From assembly GCF_024273195.1 (NCBI RefSeq), contig NZ_JAMZCU010000001.1, positions 434,001 to 498,000 of the forward strand: a stretch of 64,000 bases of DNA, given 5' to 3'. The stretch comes from Devosia ureilytica. Its GTDB lineage: Bacteria; Pseudomonadota; Alphaproteobacteria; Rhizobiales; Devosiaceae. Position 1 is the first letter of the stretch; the number at the start of each line of letters is the position of its first letter. The notes under the pieces are model-generated. The model had not been told where the DNA came from, searched no databases, and was given only the letters and a program-made list of their open reading frames with translations. Shown here in pieces: positions 18,253-28,043 of the stretch. The position numbers were made by a program, and so were the translations under genes.

Positions 18253-20355
18253 CTACTCCGCAGCCTGCCGCAAGCCTGCGGCCATCTGGGCGCATTCGGC
18301 CATGGTGGCCGAGGCACGCGCAATCGGATTGCTGAGGTAGAAATCGGTGACCATCGACACATAGGGCGCCGACTTGGTCTTGATGGCGGCCTTGCCCAGC
18401 TTGGCGACGTCCGCCGCCGAACCGGGGACGATCTGGTCGATGCGGGCAAGATGCGGGAATTCCGCATAAAGCGCCGCGCGCAGCTGAGCTAGCGAATTGT
18501 AAGGCAACGGCTTGCCGATGACACCGGACAGGGCGCGAATGATGGCCCAGTCTTCCTTGGCGTCGCCCGGCGGGAACACAGAGCGGGCGGTGACCTGCAC
18601 GCGGCCTTCGGTGTTCACATAGGTGCCGGACTTTTCGGTATAGGTCGCACCCGGCAGGATGACATCGGCACGATGTGCGCCCTTGTCGCCATGCGAGCCG
18701 ATATAGACCACAAAGGCCTTGCCCATGGCGGACGTGTCGTATTCGTCGGCGCCGAGCAGGAACAGAACGTCGAGTTCGCCCTTGCCGGCCAGGCCGATCT
18801 GATCAGCCGAGCAGACGCCGCCGTCGTGTGGCACGAAGCCGATGTCGATGCCGCCGACGCGGCTGGCCGCATTGTGCAGCAGCGCGAAGCCGTTCCAGCC
18901 TTCGGCGACATTGGCGCCGGTGGCCAGCTTGGCGGCGAGCGCGATGGTATCCCTGCCGGCCTGCTTGCCAAGCGACGCATGGGAGACAGCGCCTTCACCC
19001 ACGATGATCAACGGGCGCTGGGCATTCTTGAGGGTTTCGGCAAAGGCACCATTACCGGCAGCCAGATTGGCCAGGGTATCAAACCCATTGCCCAGATGCT
19101 CATAGTTGTAAGTCAGGTCGGCCTGCTCGCCGATGACGGCGATGGGCAGATTGGTGGCGCGCCAGGTCTTGCGGATACGGGCGTTGATCAGCGCCGCTTC
19201 CTTGCGGGGATTGGCGCCGATGATGAGAATAGCGTCGGCCTGTTCGATCCCGGCAATGGTCGGGTTGAAGAGATAGGCCGAGCGCGGCATGGACGGATCA
19301 ATGCCCGACATGGCGGGACGCACATCGGTCATGCCCGAGCCGAGCGAAGCCAGCAGGCCCTTGAGCGCATACATTTCCTCGACCGCGGCGAGATCACCGG
19401 CGATGGCGCCGACCTTGTTGCCGGCCTTCTTGATGCGCGCGGCGACGGCGGCAAAAGCCTCGTCCCAGCTGGCAGGCTGGAGCTTACCGGACTTGCGCAC
19501 ATAGGGGCGATCGAGCCGCTGGCTCTTGAGACCATCCCAGATGAAGCGGGTCTTGTCCGAAATCCACTCTTCGTTGATGGCCTCGTTGACGCGCGGCAGA
19601 ACGCGCATGACTTCGCGGCCACGGCTATCGACGCGGATGGCCGAACCGACGGCATCCATCACGTCGATGGATTCAGTCTTGGTCAGCTCCCAGGGCCGCG
19701 CATTGAAGGCGTAGGGCTTGGAGGTCAGCGCGCCAACCGGGCACAGGTCAATGACATTGCCCTGCAGCTCGCTGGTCAGTGCGCGTTCGAGATAGGGCGT
19801 GATCTCGGCATCCTCGCCGCGACCCAGAAGGCCCAGCTCGGAAATGCCGGCGACTTCGGTGGTGAAGCGAACGCAGCGCGTGCAGTGAATGCAGCGGTTC
19901 ATCGCCGTCTTGATCAGCGGGCCCATGTACTTGTCTTCGACGGCGCGCTTGTTCTCGTGGAAGCGCGAGCCGGAAACGCCATAGGCCATGGCCTGGTCCT
20001 GCAGATCGCACTCGCCGCCCTGATCGCAGATCGGGCAATCGAGCGGGTGATTGATCAGCAGGAACTCCATCACGCCTTCGCGGGCCTTCTTGACCATGGG
20101 CGTGTTGGTGAACATTTCGGGCGGTTCGCCATTGGGGCCGGGACGCAGGTCCTTGACCGACATGGCGCACGAAGCCTGGGGCTTTGGCGGGCCGCCCTTC
20201 ACTTCCACAAGGCACATGCGGCAATTGCCGGCGACCGACAGGCGCTCGTGGTAGCAGAAGCGCGGGATTTCCGCGCCTGCGGCCTCGGCTGCCTGCATCA
20301 GGGTGTAGTGATCGGGGACTTCGACGAGCTGGCCGTCGACTTTCAATTGAGCCAT
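18253..20355 (-). CDS. nuoG: NADH-quinone oxidoreductase subunit G
   Basis: 700-residue peripheral-arm subunit with a molybdopterin-oxidoreductase-like fold but no cofactor. The N-terminus holds the [2Fe-2S] N1b cysteines (CYHERLSVAGNCRMC). A histidine-ligated [4Fe-4S] N5 motif follows (HPLDCPICDQGGECDLQD), then N4 cysteines (CIHCTRC). The extra N7 cluster motif of E. coli-type proteins is not evident, as expected for the shorter mitochondrial-like form. The ATG at 20355 lies 4 bp after the nuoF stop. Confidence 0.97.
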   Translation of the reverse strand: MAQLKVDGQLVEVPDHYTLMQAAEAAGAEIPRFCYHERLSVAGNCRMCLVEVKGGPPKPQASCAMSVKDLRPGPNGEPPEMFTNTPMVKKAREGVMEFLLINHPLDCPICDQGGECDLQDQAMAYGVSGSRFHENKRAVEDKYMGPLIKTAMNRCIHCTRCVRFTTEVAGISELGLLGRGEDAEITPYLERALTSELQGNVIDLCPVGALTSKPYAFNARPWELTKTESIDVMDAVGSAIRVDSRGREVMRVLPRVNEAINEEWISDKTRFIWDGLKSQRLDRPYVRKSGKLQPASWDEAFAAVAARIKKAGNKVGAIAGDLAAVEEMYALKGLLASLGSGMTDVRPAMSGIDPSMPRSAYLFNPTIAGIEQADAILIIGANPRKEAALINARIRKTWRATNLPIAVIGEQADLTYNYEHLGNGFDTLANLAAGNGAFAETLKNAQRPLIIVGEGAVSHASLGKQAGRDTIALAAKLATGANVAEGWNGFALLHNAASRVGGIDIGFVPHDGGVCSADQIGLAGKGELDVLFLLGADEYDTSAMGKAFVVYIGSHGDKGAHRADVILPGATYTEKSGTYVNTEGRVQVTARSVFPPGDAKEDWAIIRALSGVIGKPLPYNSLAQLRAALYAEFPHLARIDQIVPGSAADVAKLGKAAIKTKSAPYVSMVTDFYLSNPIARASATMAECAQMAAGLRQAAE

Positions 20356-20359
20356 CAGC

Positions 20360-21667
20360 TTACTCCGCAGCGATGGACGGAACGGCGCCGTCGCTGGTGG
20401 ATGAATAGGTATACTGCTCGATCCGCGCCTCGATGGTCGGGCGGAAATTGCGGATCAGGCCCTGGATCGGCCACGCGGCAGCGTCGCCAAGAGCACAGAT
20501 GGTGTGGCCTTCGATCTGCTTGGTCACTTCGAACAGCATGTCGATTTCGCGCTTCTGGGCGCGACCCTCGACCATGCGTTCCATGACGCGCATCATCCAG
20601 CCCGTGCCTTCGCGACACGGCGTACACTGGCCGCAGCTCTCATGCTTGAAGAAGGCCGAGATGCGCCAGATGGCTTTGATGATGTCGGTGGACTTGTCCA
20701 TGATGATCATGCCGCCGGTGCCGAAGCTCGACTTCTTCTCGCGCATGCCATCGAAATCCATGACGGCGTCCATCATGTCTTCGCCACGCACGACCGGGCA
20801 GGATGCGCCGCCGGGAATGACAGCCAACAGATTGTCCCAGCCGCCGCGAATGCCGCCGCAGTGCTTCTCGATGATGTCCTTGAAGCTTTCGCCCAGGGCT
20901 TCCTCGAAGGTGGCCGGCCGGTTCACATGGCCCGAGACCATGAACAGCTTGGTGCCGACATTGTTGGGACGACCGATGGAGGAGAACCATGCACCGGAGC
21001 GGCGCAGGATTTCGGGCACGACGGCGATGGATTCGACGTTATTGACGGTTGTCGGGTTGCCATAGACGCCCATACCGGCCGGGAACGGCGGCTTCAAACG
21101 CGGCTGGCCCTTCTTGCCTTCGAGCGATTCCATCAGCGCGGTTTCTTCGCCGCAGATGTAAGCGCCGGCACCGTGGTGGACGATGATGTCCAGGTCCCAG
21201 CCATGGACATTGTCCTTGCCGATCAGCTTGGCGTCATAGGCTTCCTGCACGGCTTCTTCGAGGCGCTGGCGTTCACGGATGAACTCGCCGCGCACATAGA
21301 TGAAGGCCAGATGCGCATCCATCGCGCGGCAGGCCAGCAGGCACCCTTCGATCAGGTGGTGCGGATCGTGGCGCAGGATCTCGCGGTCCTTGCAGGTGCC
21401 CGGCTCGGATTCGTCGGCGTTGACCAGCAGGTAATGCGGACGGCCATCGCTCTGCTTGGGCATGAACGACCATTTGAGACCCGTCGGGAAACCGGCGCCA
21501 CCACGACCACGCAGGCCCGAGGACTTGACCTCGTTGGTGATCCAGTCACGACCCTGGTCGATAAATTCCTTGGTCCCAACCCAGCCGCCGCGTTCGCGTG
21601 CGCCTTCGAGCCGCCAATCGTGGTGGCCGTAGAGATTGGTGAAAATGCGATCCTTGTCAGCGAGCAT
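20360..21667 (-). CDS. nuoF: NADH-quinone oxidoreductase subunit F
   Basis: 435-residue subunit with the NADH- and FMN-binding sites and cluster N3. The glycine-rich NADH loop is seen as [16 protein letters not shown], an FMN-site segment as [15 protein letters not shown], and the [4Fe-4S] motif as [12 protein letters not shown] near the C-terminus. The start at 21667 ([14 protein letters not shown]) has GGAAA about 9 nt upstream. An open frame continues to 21952 but would overlap the small membrane-protein gene and nuoE, and is rejected. Confidence 0.97.
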   Translation of the reverse strand: MLADKDRIFTNLYGHHDWRLEGARERGGWVGTKEFIDQGRDWITNEVKSSGLRGRGGAGFPTGLKWSFMPKQSDGRPHYLLVNADESEPGTCKDREILRHDPHHLIEGCLLACRAMDAHLAFIYVRGEFIRERQRLEEAVQEAYDAKLIGKDNVHGWDLDIIVHHGAGAYICGEETALMESLEGKKGQPRLKPPFPAGMGVYGNPTTVNNVESIAVVPEILRRSGAWFSSIGRPNNVGTKLFMVSGHVNRPATFEEALGESFKDIIEKHCGGIRGGWDNLLAVIPGGASCPVVRGEDMMDAVMDFDGMREKKSSFGTGGMIIMDKSTDIIKAIWRISAFFKHESCGQCTPCREGTGWMMRVMERMVEGRAQKREIDMLFEVTKQIEGHTICALGDAAAWPIQGLIRNFRPTIEARIEQYTYSSTSDGAVPSIAAE

Positions 21668-21669
21668 GA

Positions 21670-21873
21670 TCAGCTTTTCCGCTTCAACAAAAAGACAAAC
21701 CAGGCAGCAATTCCAATTGCTGCCCCTGCCGCCGAAGCCACAAGGCTGGGCAGCTCGAAATCGAAGACCATTTCGGCACCGGTGACGACGAACGTGCCCA
21801 AGACCGCGTAGACCGCGCCAATGGCGTAGTCCCGAAAGGTCAGTGCAGCAATGTCGACGCCGGCAATGGTCAT
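21670..21873 (-). CDS. Small two-helix membrane protein between nuoE and nuoF
   Basis: 67-residue protein with two hydrophobic stretches (about residues 15-35 and 43-62) and a basic C-terminus (LLKRKS), consistent with a two-helix inner-membrane protein. Its ATG directly follows the nuoE stop and its stop lies two bases before the nuoF start, so it is part of the operon and translated with it. I do not recognise a named family. It is not one of the 14 conserved subunits; an assembly or accessory role is only a guess. Confidence 0.8.
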   Translation of the reverse strand: MTIAGVDIAALTFRDYAIGAVYAVLGTFVVTGAEMVFDFELPSLVASAAGAAIGIAAWFVFLLKRKS

Positions 21874-23193
21874 TTAGCGCGGATCCTTCCCGAAGACCTT
21901 GCGGTATTCGTCGGCGCCACCCTTGGCGAGCGCCTTGGCTTGCTTCAGCCAATCATCGCGCTCGATCCGGCCCTTGAAGTTCAACACCGCGTCAACGCGC
22001 GCGATATCGGCCTTCTTGAATTTTGCAATCTGGTCATAGCGGGTGATGCCCAGGGCATTGAGCTTGCGCTCAATCACCGGACCGACGCCCGATATCAGCT
22101 TGAGATCGTCAGAAGGGCCCTCAGGACGCACAAACAGCGGGGTCAACTCACCACCCTTTTCGGCGGTTGGAACGACCTCGTTCGGATTGGCTGCAGGTGC
22201 CACAATGGCAGGTTTCGTCTTCTCGACCCCAGCCGAGGCTCCACCCTGGGCCGGTGGGGTGGCCTTGGCCTTGCCCACGGCTTTGCCGCCATCGACGGCC
22301 TCTGCCCTGGATTCGGCGCCGGTCGCACCTTCTCGCATGGCGTTGTTCGGCGTGCCGTCGGCCTTGGCGGCCACATCGGCAGAAATGCGCTCGGCTTCCG
22401 CCTTGGCCAGGCTGACCTTGGCTGCCTTGGGCGTTCCCTTGATGGCCGGAGCATTCTCTTCGGCAACATCCTTGGGCTTGGCCGCGGTTGTGGCGGCCGG
22501 TGCTGGGGCAGCGACAGGCGCCGCTGCGGCAGGAGCGGCCTCAGGCGCCGGTGGTGGCACGAACTTTTCGCGCTTGGCGGTCGGCGTTTCGAGCAACGTC
22601 GTGCGTCCACCAATGGCGGCGGAGGTCTGGCGGTCGATCTGCGGGCCGGGATTGACAGTGTCGCCCTTGCCAGCAGCAAAGGCGTCGACGATCTCTTCCA
22701 TGCGCTCGGGCGTCAGGTCTTCGTAGACGTCGTGGTAGATCATGACCATCGGCGCATTCACGCAAGCGCCAAGGCACTCGACTTCTTCCCAGCTCATCGT
22801 GCCATCGGCATTGAGATGGTGCGGCTCGGGATGGATCTTGGACTTGCAGACCTCGATCAGCCCCTCAGCACCGCGCAGCATGCAGGGCGTGGTGCCACAG
22901 ACCTGGATATGGGCATTGGTGCCCACCGGCTGCAGCTGGAACTGGGTGTAGAAGGTCGCCACTTCGAGGACGCGGATATAGGGCATATCCAGCATCTCGG
23001 CGACCTTTTCGATGGTCGCGCGGGTAACCCAGCCGTCCTGATCCTGCGCCCGCATAAGCAGCGGGATGACGGCAGACTGCTGACGGCCAGCCGGATAAAG
23101 CGCAATGCGCTTTTCGGCCCAGGCCTGGTTGTCATTGTTAAAAGCGAAACTTGCCGGCTGCACCGACTCGTCTGCAAGGCGTCGCGTGGACAT
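21874..23193 (-). CDS. nuoE: NADH-quinone oxidoreductase subunit E with long C-terminal extension
   Basis: The N-terminal 170 residues form the thioredoxin-like NuoE domain holding cluster N1a; its four ligands are Cys99, Cys104, Cys140 and Cys144 (CGTTPC and CLGAC). A long Ala/Pro/Lys-rich, probably disordered linker follows (about 200-350). The last 75 residues form a compact domain (starting [18 protein letters not shown]) that resembles helix-hairpin-helix folds of the type fused to NuoE and ribosomal proteins in rhizobia. At 439 residues it is more than twice the E. coli length. The ATG at 23193 overlaps the nuoD stop by one base. Confidence 0.95.
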   Translation of the reverse strand: MSTRRLADESVQPASFAFNNDNQAWAEKRIALYPAGRQQSAVIPLLMRAQDQDGWVTRATIEKVAEMLDMPYIRVLEVATFYTQFQLQPVGTNAHIQVCGTTPCMLRGAEGLIEVCKSKIHPEPHHLNADGTMSWEEVECLGACVNAPMVMIYHDVYEDLTPERMEEIVDAFAAGKGDTVNPGPQIDRQTSAAIGGRTTLLETPTAKREKFVPPPAPEAAPAAAAPVAAPAPAATTAAKPKDVAEENAPAIKGTPKAAKVSLAKAEAERISADVAAKADGTPNNAMREGATGAESRAEAVDGGKAVGKAKATPPAQGGASAGVEKTKPAIVAPAANPNEVVPTAEKGGELTPLFVRPEGPSDDLKLISGVGPVIERKLNALGITRYDQIAKFKKADIARVDAVLNFKGRIERDDWLKQAKALAKGGADEYRKVFGKDPR

Positions 23194-24383
23194 CAGCGAT
23201 CAACCTCTCCGAACACGATATCAATCGACCCAAGAATCGCCGTCACGTCTGCCAGCATGTGGCCGCGGCAGAGGTGATCCATGGCGCTCAGATGGGCAAA
23301 GCCCGGCGCACGGATATGACAGCGATAGGGCTTGTTGGTGCCATCGGACACCAGATAGACGCCGAACTCGCCCTTGGGGGCTTCGACGGCCGCGTAGATC
23401 TCACCGGCAGGCACCTTGTAGCCCTCGGTATACAGCTTGAAGTGGTGGATGAGCGCCTCCATGGACTGCTTCATCTCGCCACGCTTGGGCGGCACCACTT
23501 TGCCGTCGGTCGAGGCCACGGGGCCCTTGCCATCCGGCGCGTTCAGCTTGGCGACGCACTGGCGCATGATCTCGTTGGCCTGGCGCATTTCTTCCATGCG
23601 GATCAGGTAACGATCATAACAATCGCCGTTGGAGCCGACCGGAATGTCGAATTCCATTTCGGCATAGGCATCATAGGGCTGGCTCTTGCGCAGATCCCAG
23701 GCTGCGCCGGACGCACGCACCATGACACCCGAGAAACCACGGCCCCAAACCTCTTCGAGCGGCACGATGCCGATATCGACATTGCGCTGCTTGAAGATGC
23801 GGTTGTTGGTCAGCAGCGTGTCGATGTCCTTGAGAGCCTTGGGGAACTCATCACAGAACACGCCGATATCGTCGACCAATGCCTGCGGCAGGTCCTGATG
23901 GACACCGCCGGGACGGAAATAAGCCGCGTGCATGCGGGCGCCCGAAGCGCGCTCATAAAACACCATGAGCTTTTCACGCTGCTCGAAACCCCAAAGCGGC
24001 GGGGTCAGAGCGCCAATATCCATGGCCTGGGTGGTGACGTTCATCAGATGCGCCAGGAGGCGGCCGATTTCCGAATAGAGCACGCGGATGAGCTGGCCGC
24101 GGCGCGGCACCTCAATCTCGAGCATGCGCTCAACCGCCAGGGCAAAGGCGTGCTCCTGATTCATCGGCGCCACATAGTCGAGGCGGTCGAAATAGGGCAC
24201 GGCCTGCAGGTAGGTCTTGTATTCGATCAGCTTTTCCGTGCCGCGATGCAGCAGCCCGATATGCGGATCGACGCGTTCGACCAGTTCGCCATCAAGCTCG
24301 AGAATCATGCGCAGCACGCCGTGCGCCGAGGGGTGCACGGGGCCGAAGTTCAGGGTGAAGTTGCGGACATCGACTTCAGACAT
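23193..24383 (-). CDS. nuoD: NADH-quinone oxidoreductase subunit D
   Basis: 396-residue 49-kDa-type subunit, related to the large subunit of NiFe hydrogenases, lining the quinone site. The N-terminal [20 protein letters not shown] contains the conserved quinone-site histidines, and the C-terminal end has the family DIVFGEVDR. Cysteine ligands of hydrogenases are absent, as expected. It overlaps nuoC and nuoE by single bases and is separate from nuoC (not the fused NuoCD). Confidence 0.97.
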   Translation of the reverse strand: MSEVDVRNFTLNFGPVHPSAHGVLRMILELDGELVERVDPHIGLLHRGTEKLIEYKTYLQAVPYFDRLDYVAPMNQEHAFALAVERMLEIEVPRRGQLIRVLYSEIGRLLAHLMNVTTQAMDIGALTPPLWGFEQREKLMVFYERASGARMHAAYFRPGGVHQDLPQALVDDIGVFCDEFPKALKDIDTLLTNNRIFKQRNVDIGIVPLEEVWGRGFSGVMVRASGAAWDLRKSQPYDAYAEMEFDIPVGSNGDCYDRYLIRMEEMRQANEIMRQCVAKLNAPDGKGPVASTDGKVVPPKRGEMKQSMEALIHHFKLYTEGYKVPAGEIYAAVEAPKGEFGVYLVSDGTNKPYRCHIRAPGFAHLSAMDHLCRGHMLADVTAILGSIDIVFGEVDR

Positions 24384-25015
24384 CAGTTCTTCGCCTTCTC
24401 GTCACCGGGCAGCACGTAATCGGTACCTTCCCAGGGTGACAGGTAATCGAACGAGCGGAATTCCTGCGCCAGGGTCACCGGCTCATAGACGACGCGCTTG
24501 CGCTCTTCGTCGTATCGGACTTCGACAAAGCCGGTCAGCGGGAAATCCTTGCGCAACGGGTGACCGTCAAAGCCATAGTCGGTCAGGATGCGGCGCAGAT
24601 CGGGATGTCCCGAGAACAGCACGCCATAAAGGTCATACGTCTCGCGCTCAAACCAGTTGGCGCCGACAAAGACGTCGCAAATGGAAGGAACCGGCGTCAC
24701 ATCATCGGCTTGGAGCTTGATGCGGATGCGCTGGTTCAGATGCGGGCTGAGCAAATGGTAGACCACGTCGAAGCGCAATTCGCGGGCCGGATAGTCCGCG
24801 CCACACACATCGACAAAGGCGATGAACCGGCATTTCGGATCATCGCGCAGGAAGGTTGCCACAGTAACGATGGAATCACGGGCCACGCTGACGGTCAGGT
24901 CACCATAGGCCACTTCATACCCCAGGACGGCATCGCCCAGGGATGCAGCGACATGCTCGCCAAGCGTCACCAGCGGGTCGATTGCGATCGGCTCGACAAC
25001 AACAGTTTCGTCCAT
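24383..25015 (-). CDS. nuoC: NADH-quinone oxidoreductase subunit C
   Basis: 210-residue 30-kDa-type subunit of the peripheral arm. The signature region [20 protein letters not shown], followed by [15 protein letters not shown], is the family's PROSITE-type pattern. It lies between nuoB (9 bp upstream) and nuoD (1-base overlap). Confidence 0.97.
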   Translation of the reverse strand: MDETVVVEPIAIDPLVTLGEHVAASLGDAVLGYEVAYGDLTVSVARDSIVTVATFLRDDPKCRFIAFVDVCGADYPARELRFDVVYHLLSPHLNQRIRIKLQADDVTPVPSICDVFVGANWFERETYDLYGVLFSGHPDLRRILTDYGFDGHPLRKDFPLTGFVEVRYDEERKRVVYEPVTLAQEFRSFDYLSPWEGTDYVLPGDEKAKN

Positions 25016-25024
25016 GCCCCTGCC

Positions 25025-25606
25025 CTATCGTTCGATCGTGCCGTCGCGACGGATCTTCTTCTGCAGCAACAGGATGCCATAGAGAAGCGCCTCGGCGGTC
25101 GGCGGGCAACCCGGAACATAGACGTCCACAGGCAGCACCCGGTCGCAGCCGCGCACCACGGAATAGGAATAGTGATAATAGCCGCCGCCATTGGCGCACG
25201 AGCCCATGGAGATGACATAACGTGGCTCTGGCATCTGGTCGTAGACCTTGCGCAGCGCCGGAGCCATCTTGTTGGTCAGCGTGCCCGCAACGATCAGCAC
25301 GTCGGACTGACGCGGTGATGCGCGCGGTGCGGTGCCGAAACGCTCGATGTCGTAGCGCGGCATCGACATCTGCATCATTTCCACGGCGCAGCAGGCCAGA
25401 CCTGTCTGCATCCACATCAACGAGCCGGTGCGCGCCCAGGTGATGAGCTGTGACACGGTGGTGACAAGAAAACCCTTGTCGGCCAACTCGTTGTTTACAC
25501 CGGCGAAAAACGGATCATCAGCCCCAATGGGCTTACCCGTTGCCGGATCAATCGCGCCGGTGGGACGCGGGGTAACCAGTGTCGAACTGGACGGGCTCAA
25601 TCCCAT
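25025..25606 (-). CDS. nuoB: NADH-quinone oxidoreductase subunit B
   Basis: 193-residue subunit carrying the terminal [4Fe-4S] cluster N2, which reduces quinone. The ligands are the tandem Cys72-Cys73 ([10 protein letters not shown]), Cys137 (GSCANGGG) and Cys167 ([10 protein letters not shown]). The ATG at 25606 is inside the end of nuoA (10-bp overlap), so translation is coupled. Confidence 0.97.
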   Translation of the reverse strand: MGLSPSSSTLVTPRPTGAIDPATGKPIGADDPFFAGVNNELADKGFLVTTVSQLITWARTGSLMWMQTGLACCAVEMMQMSMPRYDIERFGTAPRASPRQSDVLIVAGTLTNKMAPALRKVYDQMPEPRYVISMGSCANGGGYYHYSYSVVRGCDRVLPVDVYVPGCPPTAEALLYGILLLQKKIRRDGTIER

Positions 25607-25962
25607 TCCAGGGCTCCCTTACGCCATTCATAAATAAAGCCGATGGTCAGCACGCCCAGGAAGATCATCATGGACCAGAAGCCGAACCAACCCACATCCC
25701 GGAACGCGACGGCCCAGGGGAAAAGGAAAGCCATTTCAAGATCGAAGATGATGAACAGGATGGCCACCAGATAGAAGCGCACATCAACCTTCATGCGAGC
25801 ATCGCTGAAGGCATCAAAACCTGCTTCAAACGCCGATACCTTTTCAGGATCAGGACGCTGGACCGAGACCAGGAAAGGCGCGACGAGAAGCGCCCCACCG
25901 ATCAGGGCCGCAAGGGCGATAAAGATCACGATGGGTAGGTAGTTGCTGAGCAATTCGGTCAT
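25597..25962 (-). CDS. nuoA: NADH-quinone oxidoreductase subunit A
   Basis: 121-residue membrane subunit with three helices; the loop containing [12 protein letters not shown] and the [10 protein letters not shown] helix are the family signatures. It is the first gene of the nuo operon, so the operon promoter should lie in the 380-bp gap upstream (25963-26345). Confidence 0.97.
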   Translation of the reverse strand: MTELLSNYLPIVIFIALAALIGGALLVAPFLVSVQRPDPEKVSAFEAGFDAFSDARMKVDVRFYLVAILFIIFDLEMAFLFPWAVAFRDVGWFGFWSMMIFLGVLTIGFIYEWRKGALEWD

Positions 25963-26345
25963 GCGGCAGCCTAAAGTTCAAGCCGGCCGGGGCGGCCGAT
26001 AAGCACGTGGGCGGCAATGCAATTGGGGCAAAGAAGCCGACGCGCCAGCGATGCGAAACGGCTTAGACCTTCCCCCCAAACGTTTCAAGGGAAAGAAAAT
26101 ATGACCAAAATCATCATATAACAATCGGAGCGTTTCAGGCCGTTCTGTGCCCTCGGGCGGCGCGCCTGAGCACGTTCTTTGCTGGAAATCGCTGTTGGAA
26201 AGCATGCGCGGCAATAACGCAGACCGGCGTGGACAAGCAGAGCCAACGACTCAAAAACCAAAACGGCGAACCGATGGAATCGGTCCGCCGAATTGGGTGG
26301 CAAGATTGATGGCTCGGGGACGGAGGCCGTCCCCAAGCTCCAAAC
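25963..26345. other. Gap between nuoA and the outer-membrane protein gene
   Basis: No gene seen. The part next to nuoA should carry the nuo promoter; an A/T-rich patch lies at about 26090-26130. Close to the next gene's stop codon, GGGGACGG (26316-26323) pairs with CCGTCCCC (26327-26334) as a hairpin. It has no T-run on the minus strand, so termination there is only possible, not clear. Confidence 0.6.
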
Positions 26346-26939
26346 TTAGAAGTGGTAGAACACGCCAACAGTTGCCTTGGCCGACTCGAAGAACGAGTCA
26401 GGAGCAGTCGTTGCGAAGTCACCCTGGCCGACGAGTTCACCGCGAACGGTGATGGCATCGGTCACGGCGAATTCAACACCGCCACCAACCTGGTAGACGG
26501 CTTCCGAACCACCAGCGGTGGTGTTGTTGAAGCCAACGCCAGCCAGAGCGTAGATCAGAGCGTTGTCGGTGACGATGGCACCGGCGCGCAGGTTGGCGAA
26601 GAATTCGCCCGAAGCGGTCACGACAGCAGCCGAGTTCCACATGTAGTCAGCGGTGACTTCAACGCCGAGCAGGATCGGGTCCATCGGGATGAAGTTCACA
26701 CCGACGGCAGCGCCGATAACACCATAGGTGGTGCTGGCAGTAACATTGCTATCAGCATAGGTGTCTGCACCGACGAACTGACCGCCGAGACGGGCGCCGA
26801 CATAGAGACCTTCCCAGTCAAAACCAGCAGCTTCATAGATCGGCTGCGGGGTGGTCGGGATGATGAGGTCAGCAGCCTGAGCACCACCAACCATGAGAGC
26901 CGCGGCAGAAACGCCAATGGCCAGAGAACGTACAAACAT
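26346..26939 (-). CDS. Small outer-membrane beta-barrel protein
   Basis: 197-residue precursor. A signal peptide (about residues 1-22, ending GGAQA before ADLIIPTTP) precedes alternating strand-like segments rich in Gly, aromatic and Thr residues. The C-terminus ends in VGVFYHF, with the terminal Phe that marks outer-membrane beta-barrels. The GFDWEGLYVGARLGGQF segment resembles Omp25/Omp31-type porin-family proteins of rhizobia and Brucella. The start at 26939 has GGGAG 8 nt upstream. It is clearly related to the next gene (shared DWxGxYxG segment and VGxxYHF end) and probably arose by duplication. Confidence 0.85.
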   Translation of the reverse strand: MFVRSLAIGVSAAALMVGGAQAADLIIPTTPQPIYEAAGFDWEGLYVGARLGGQFVGADTYADSNVTASTTYGVIGAAVGVNFIPMDPILLGVEVTADYMWNSAAVVTASGEFFANLRAGAIVTDNALIYALAGVGFNNTTAGGSEAVYQVGGGVEFAVTDAITVRGELVGQGDFATTAPDSFFESAKATVGVFYHF

Positions 26940-27063
26940 ATCTTGCACTCCCAATAGAGTTAACCGTAGTCCACCGATAAATGCCTCAGGGGCGCGCGGC
27001 TGACAAGGGTTCGCGAAGCCAAATTTGGTGGTGCGGATAAGATTCAATGACCATTTGGGGGCA

Positions 27064-27080
27064 GGTGTTGCAGTAACACC
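27064..27080. promoter_or_regulatory. Candidate operator palindrome
   Basis: GGTGTTGCAGTAACACC is a 17-bp interrupted palindrome with perfect 6-bp arms, about 125 bp upstream of the outer-membrane protein start at 26939. The same octamer GGTGTTGC recurs inverted at 27153-27160. The binding protein is unknown. Confidence 0.4.
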
Positions 27081-27206
27081 GCGGAATTGGGTCAATTTGA
27101 TACAATTGCCACCAATAGGCCGCGAAGGCCCGGCAATTGCGTCCCAATTGTGGCAACACCTTGTCCACATTGCCATACAGTTGTCGCGGTATGGCCAGAA
27201 ATGAGA

Positions 27207-27236
27207 TCGACCCCGCGCTGGTGAGCACGGGGTCGA
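27207..27236 (-). terminator. Possible terminator hairpin
   Basis: TCGACCCCG (27207-27215) pairs perfectly with CGGGGTCGA (27228-27236), 22 bp past the stop of the gene at 27259. On the minus strand it is followed by ATCTCATTTCT, which is only moderately T-rich. Confidence 0.5.
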
Positions 27237-27258
27237 CCGAATCGGGCTTTGGACCAGC

Positions 27259-27807
27259 CTAGAAGTGGTAGCTGGCGCCGACCGTAAACTGGTCCTTGGT
27301 GTTGCCGCCCTCAATGGGGAAGCCGTGCAGGTATTGCGCGCGCACCGAAACATTGTCGGTCACGGCCAGTTCCACGCCGCCGCCCAGCAGGGCATCCTGC
27401 TCGGCGGGTGTGCCAAGGTCGATCCCGTAACCACCGGCACCGTAAACGAGGACATTGTCAGAGACGACCAGGCCCGCGCGACCCAGGATCTGGCCATAGC
27501 TGGTTTCGCCGACAGTGCCATTGGCCGCCAGACCGGTCACCGCCACTTCGGCGCCAAGCAGATAGAAGTCGAATTGGGCATTCACGCCAGCCTGGGCACC
27601 GAGGCCATACTGAACGTCACTGATCGAGCCGTTCTGCGCGCCCCCATGCACGCCGGCATAAAAACCGCTCCAGTCGAACCCGACGTCGGCGATGGGCAAT
27701 TCGGCCTGGGTGGAGGTCGGAATGGTGATGAGGTCGGCGGCCATGGCGGCACCCGCCGACGCTGAGCTGACCAGGGCTGTAAGAGCGAGAGTTTTCAAGA
27801 TACGCAT
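27259..27807 (-). CDS. Small outer-membrane beta-barrel protein
   Basis: 182-residue precursor with a signal peptide (about 1-23, ending GAAMA before ADLITIPT) and an eight-strand-like pattern of amphipathic segments ending in the terminal YHF signature. The FDWSGFYAGVHGGAQNG segment parallels the neighbouring gene. The start ATG at 27807 has AAGGAAGA upstream. Like its neighbour it belongs to the broad porin/OmpA-like beta-barrel group; the ligand or transport role is unknown. Confidence 0.85.
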   Translation of the reverse strand: MRILKTLALTALVSSASAGAAMAADLITIPTSTQAELPIADVGFDWSGFYAGVHGGAQNGSISDVQYGLGAQAGVNAQFDFYLLGAEVAVTGLAANGTVGETSYGQILGRAGLVVSDNVLVYGAGGYGIDLGTPAEQDALLGGGVELAVTDNVSVRAQYLHGFPIEGGNTKDQFTVGASYHF

Positions 27808-28043
27808 CGCTGTCTTCCTTGTTCTGAACCATCTGATGAAATGGAAACGTCGCCCCTAAGGGTCGGTTCCTGGATGGTTTTCATCGGCTGATCGTGCCAA
27901 ATCCTGGACTGGTCCGGCCTATCATGTCGCCGCTACAACCCTGTTTTTGCTTGGCTTCTCTGTCCAAATCCTGGCCTTCAGACGGCCTAAATGAGGCGTC
28001 CGCCCAGTGTGTTGCAAAGGTCACACCGGGCATCAGAGCGACA

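Larger units (their letters stand above)
26940..27258. other. Gap between two outer-membrane protein genes
   Basis: No gene seen. It is A/T-richer than its surroundings and contains a palindrome at 27064-27080, several AATTG/CAATT motifs (about 27083-27150) and a hairpin after the right-hand gene (27207-27236). It should hold the promoter of the left-hand gene. Confidence 0.6.
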
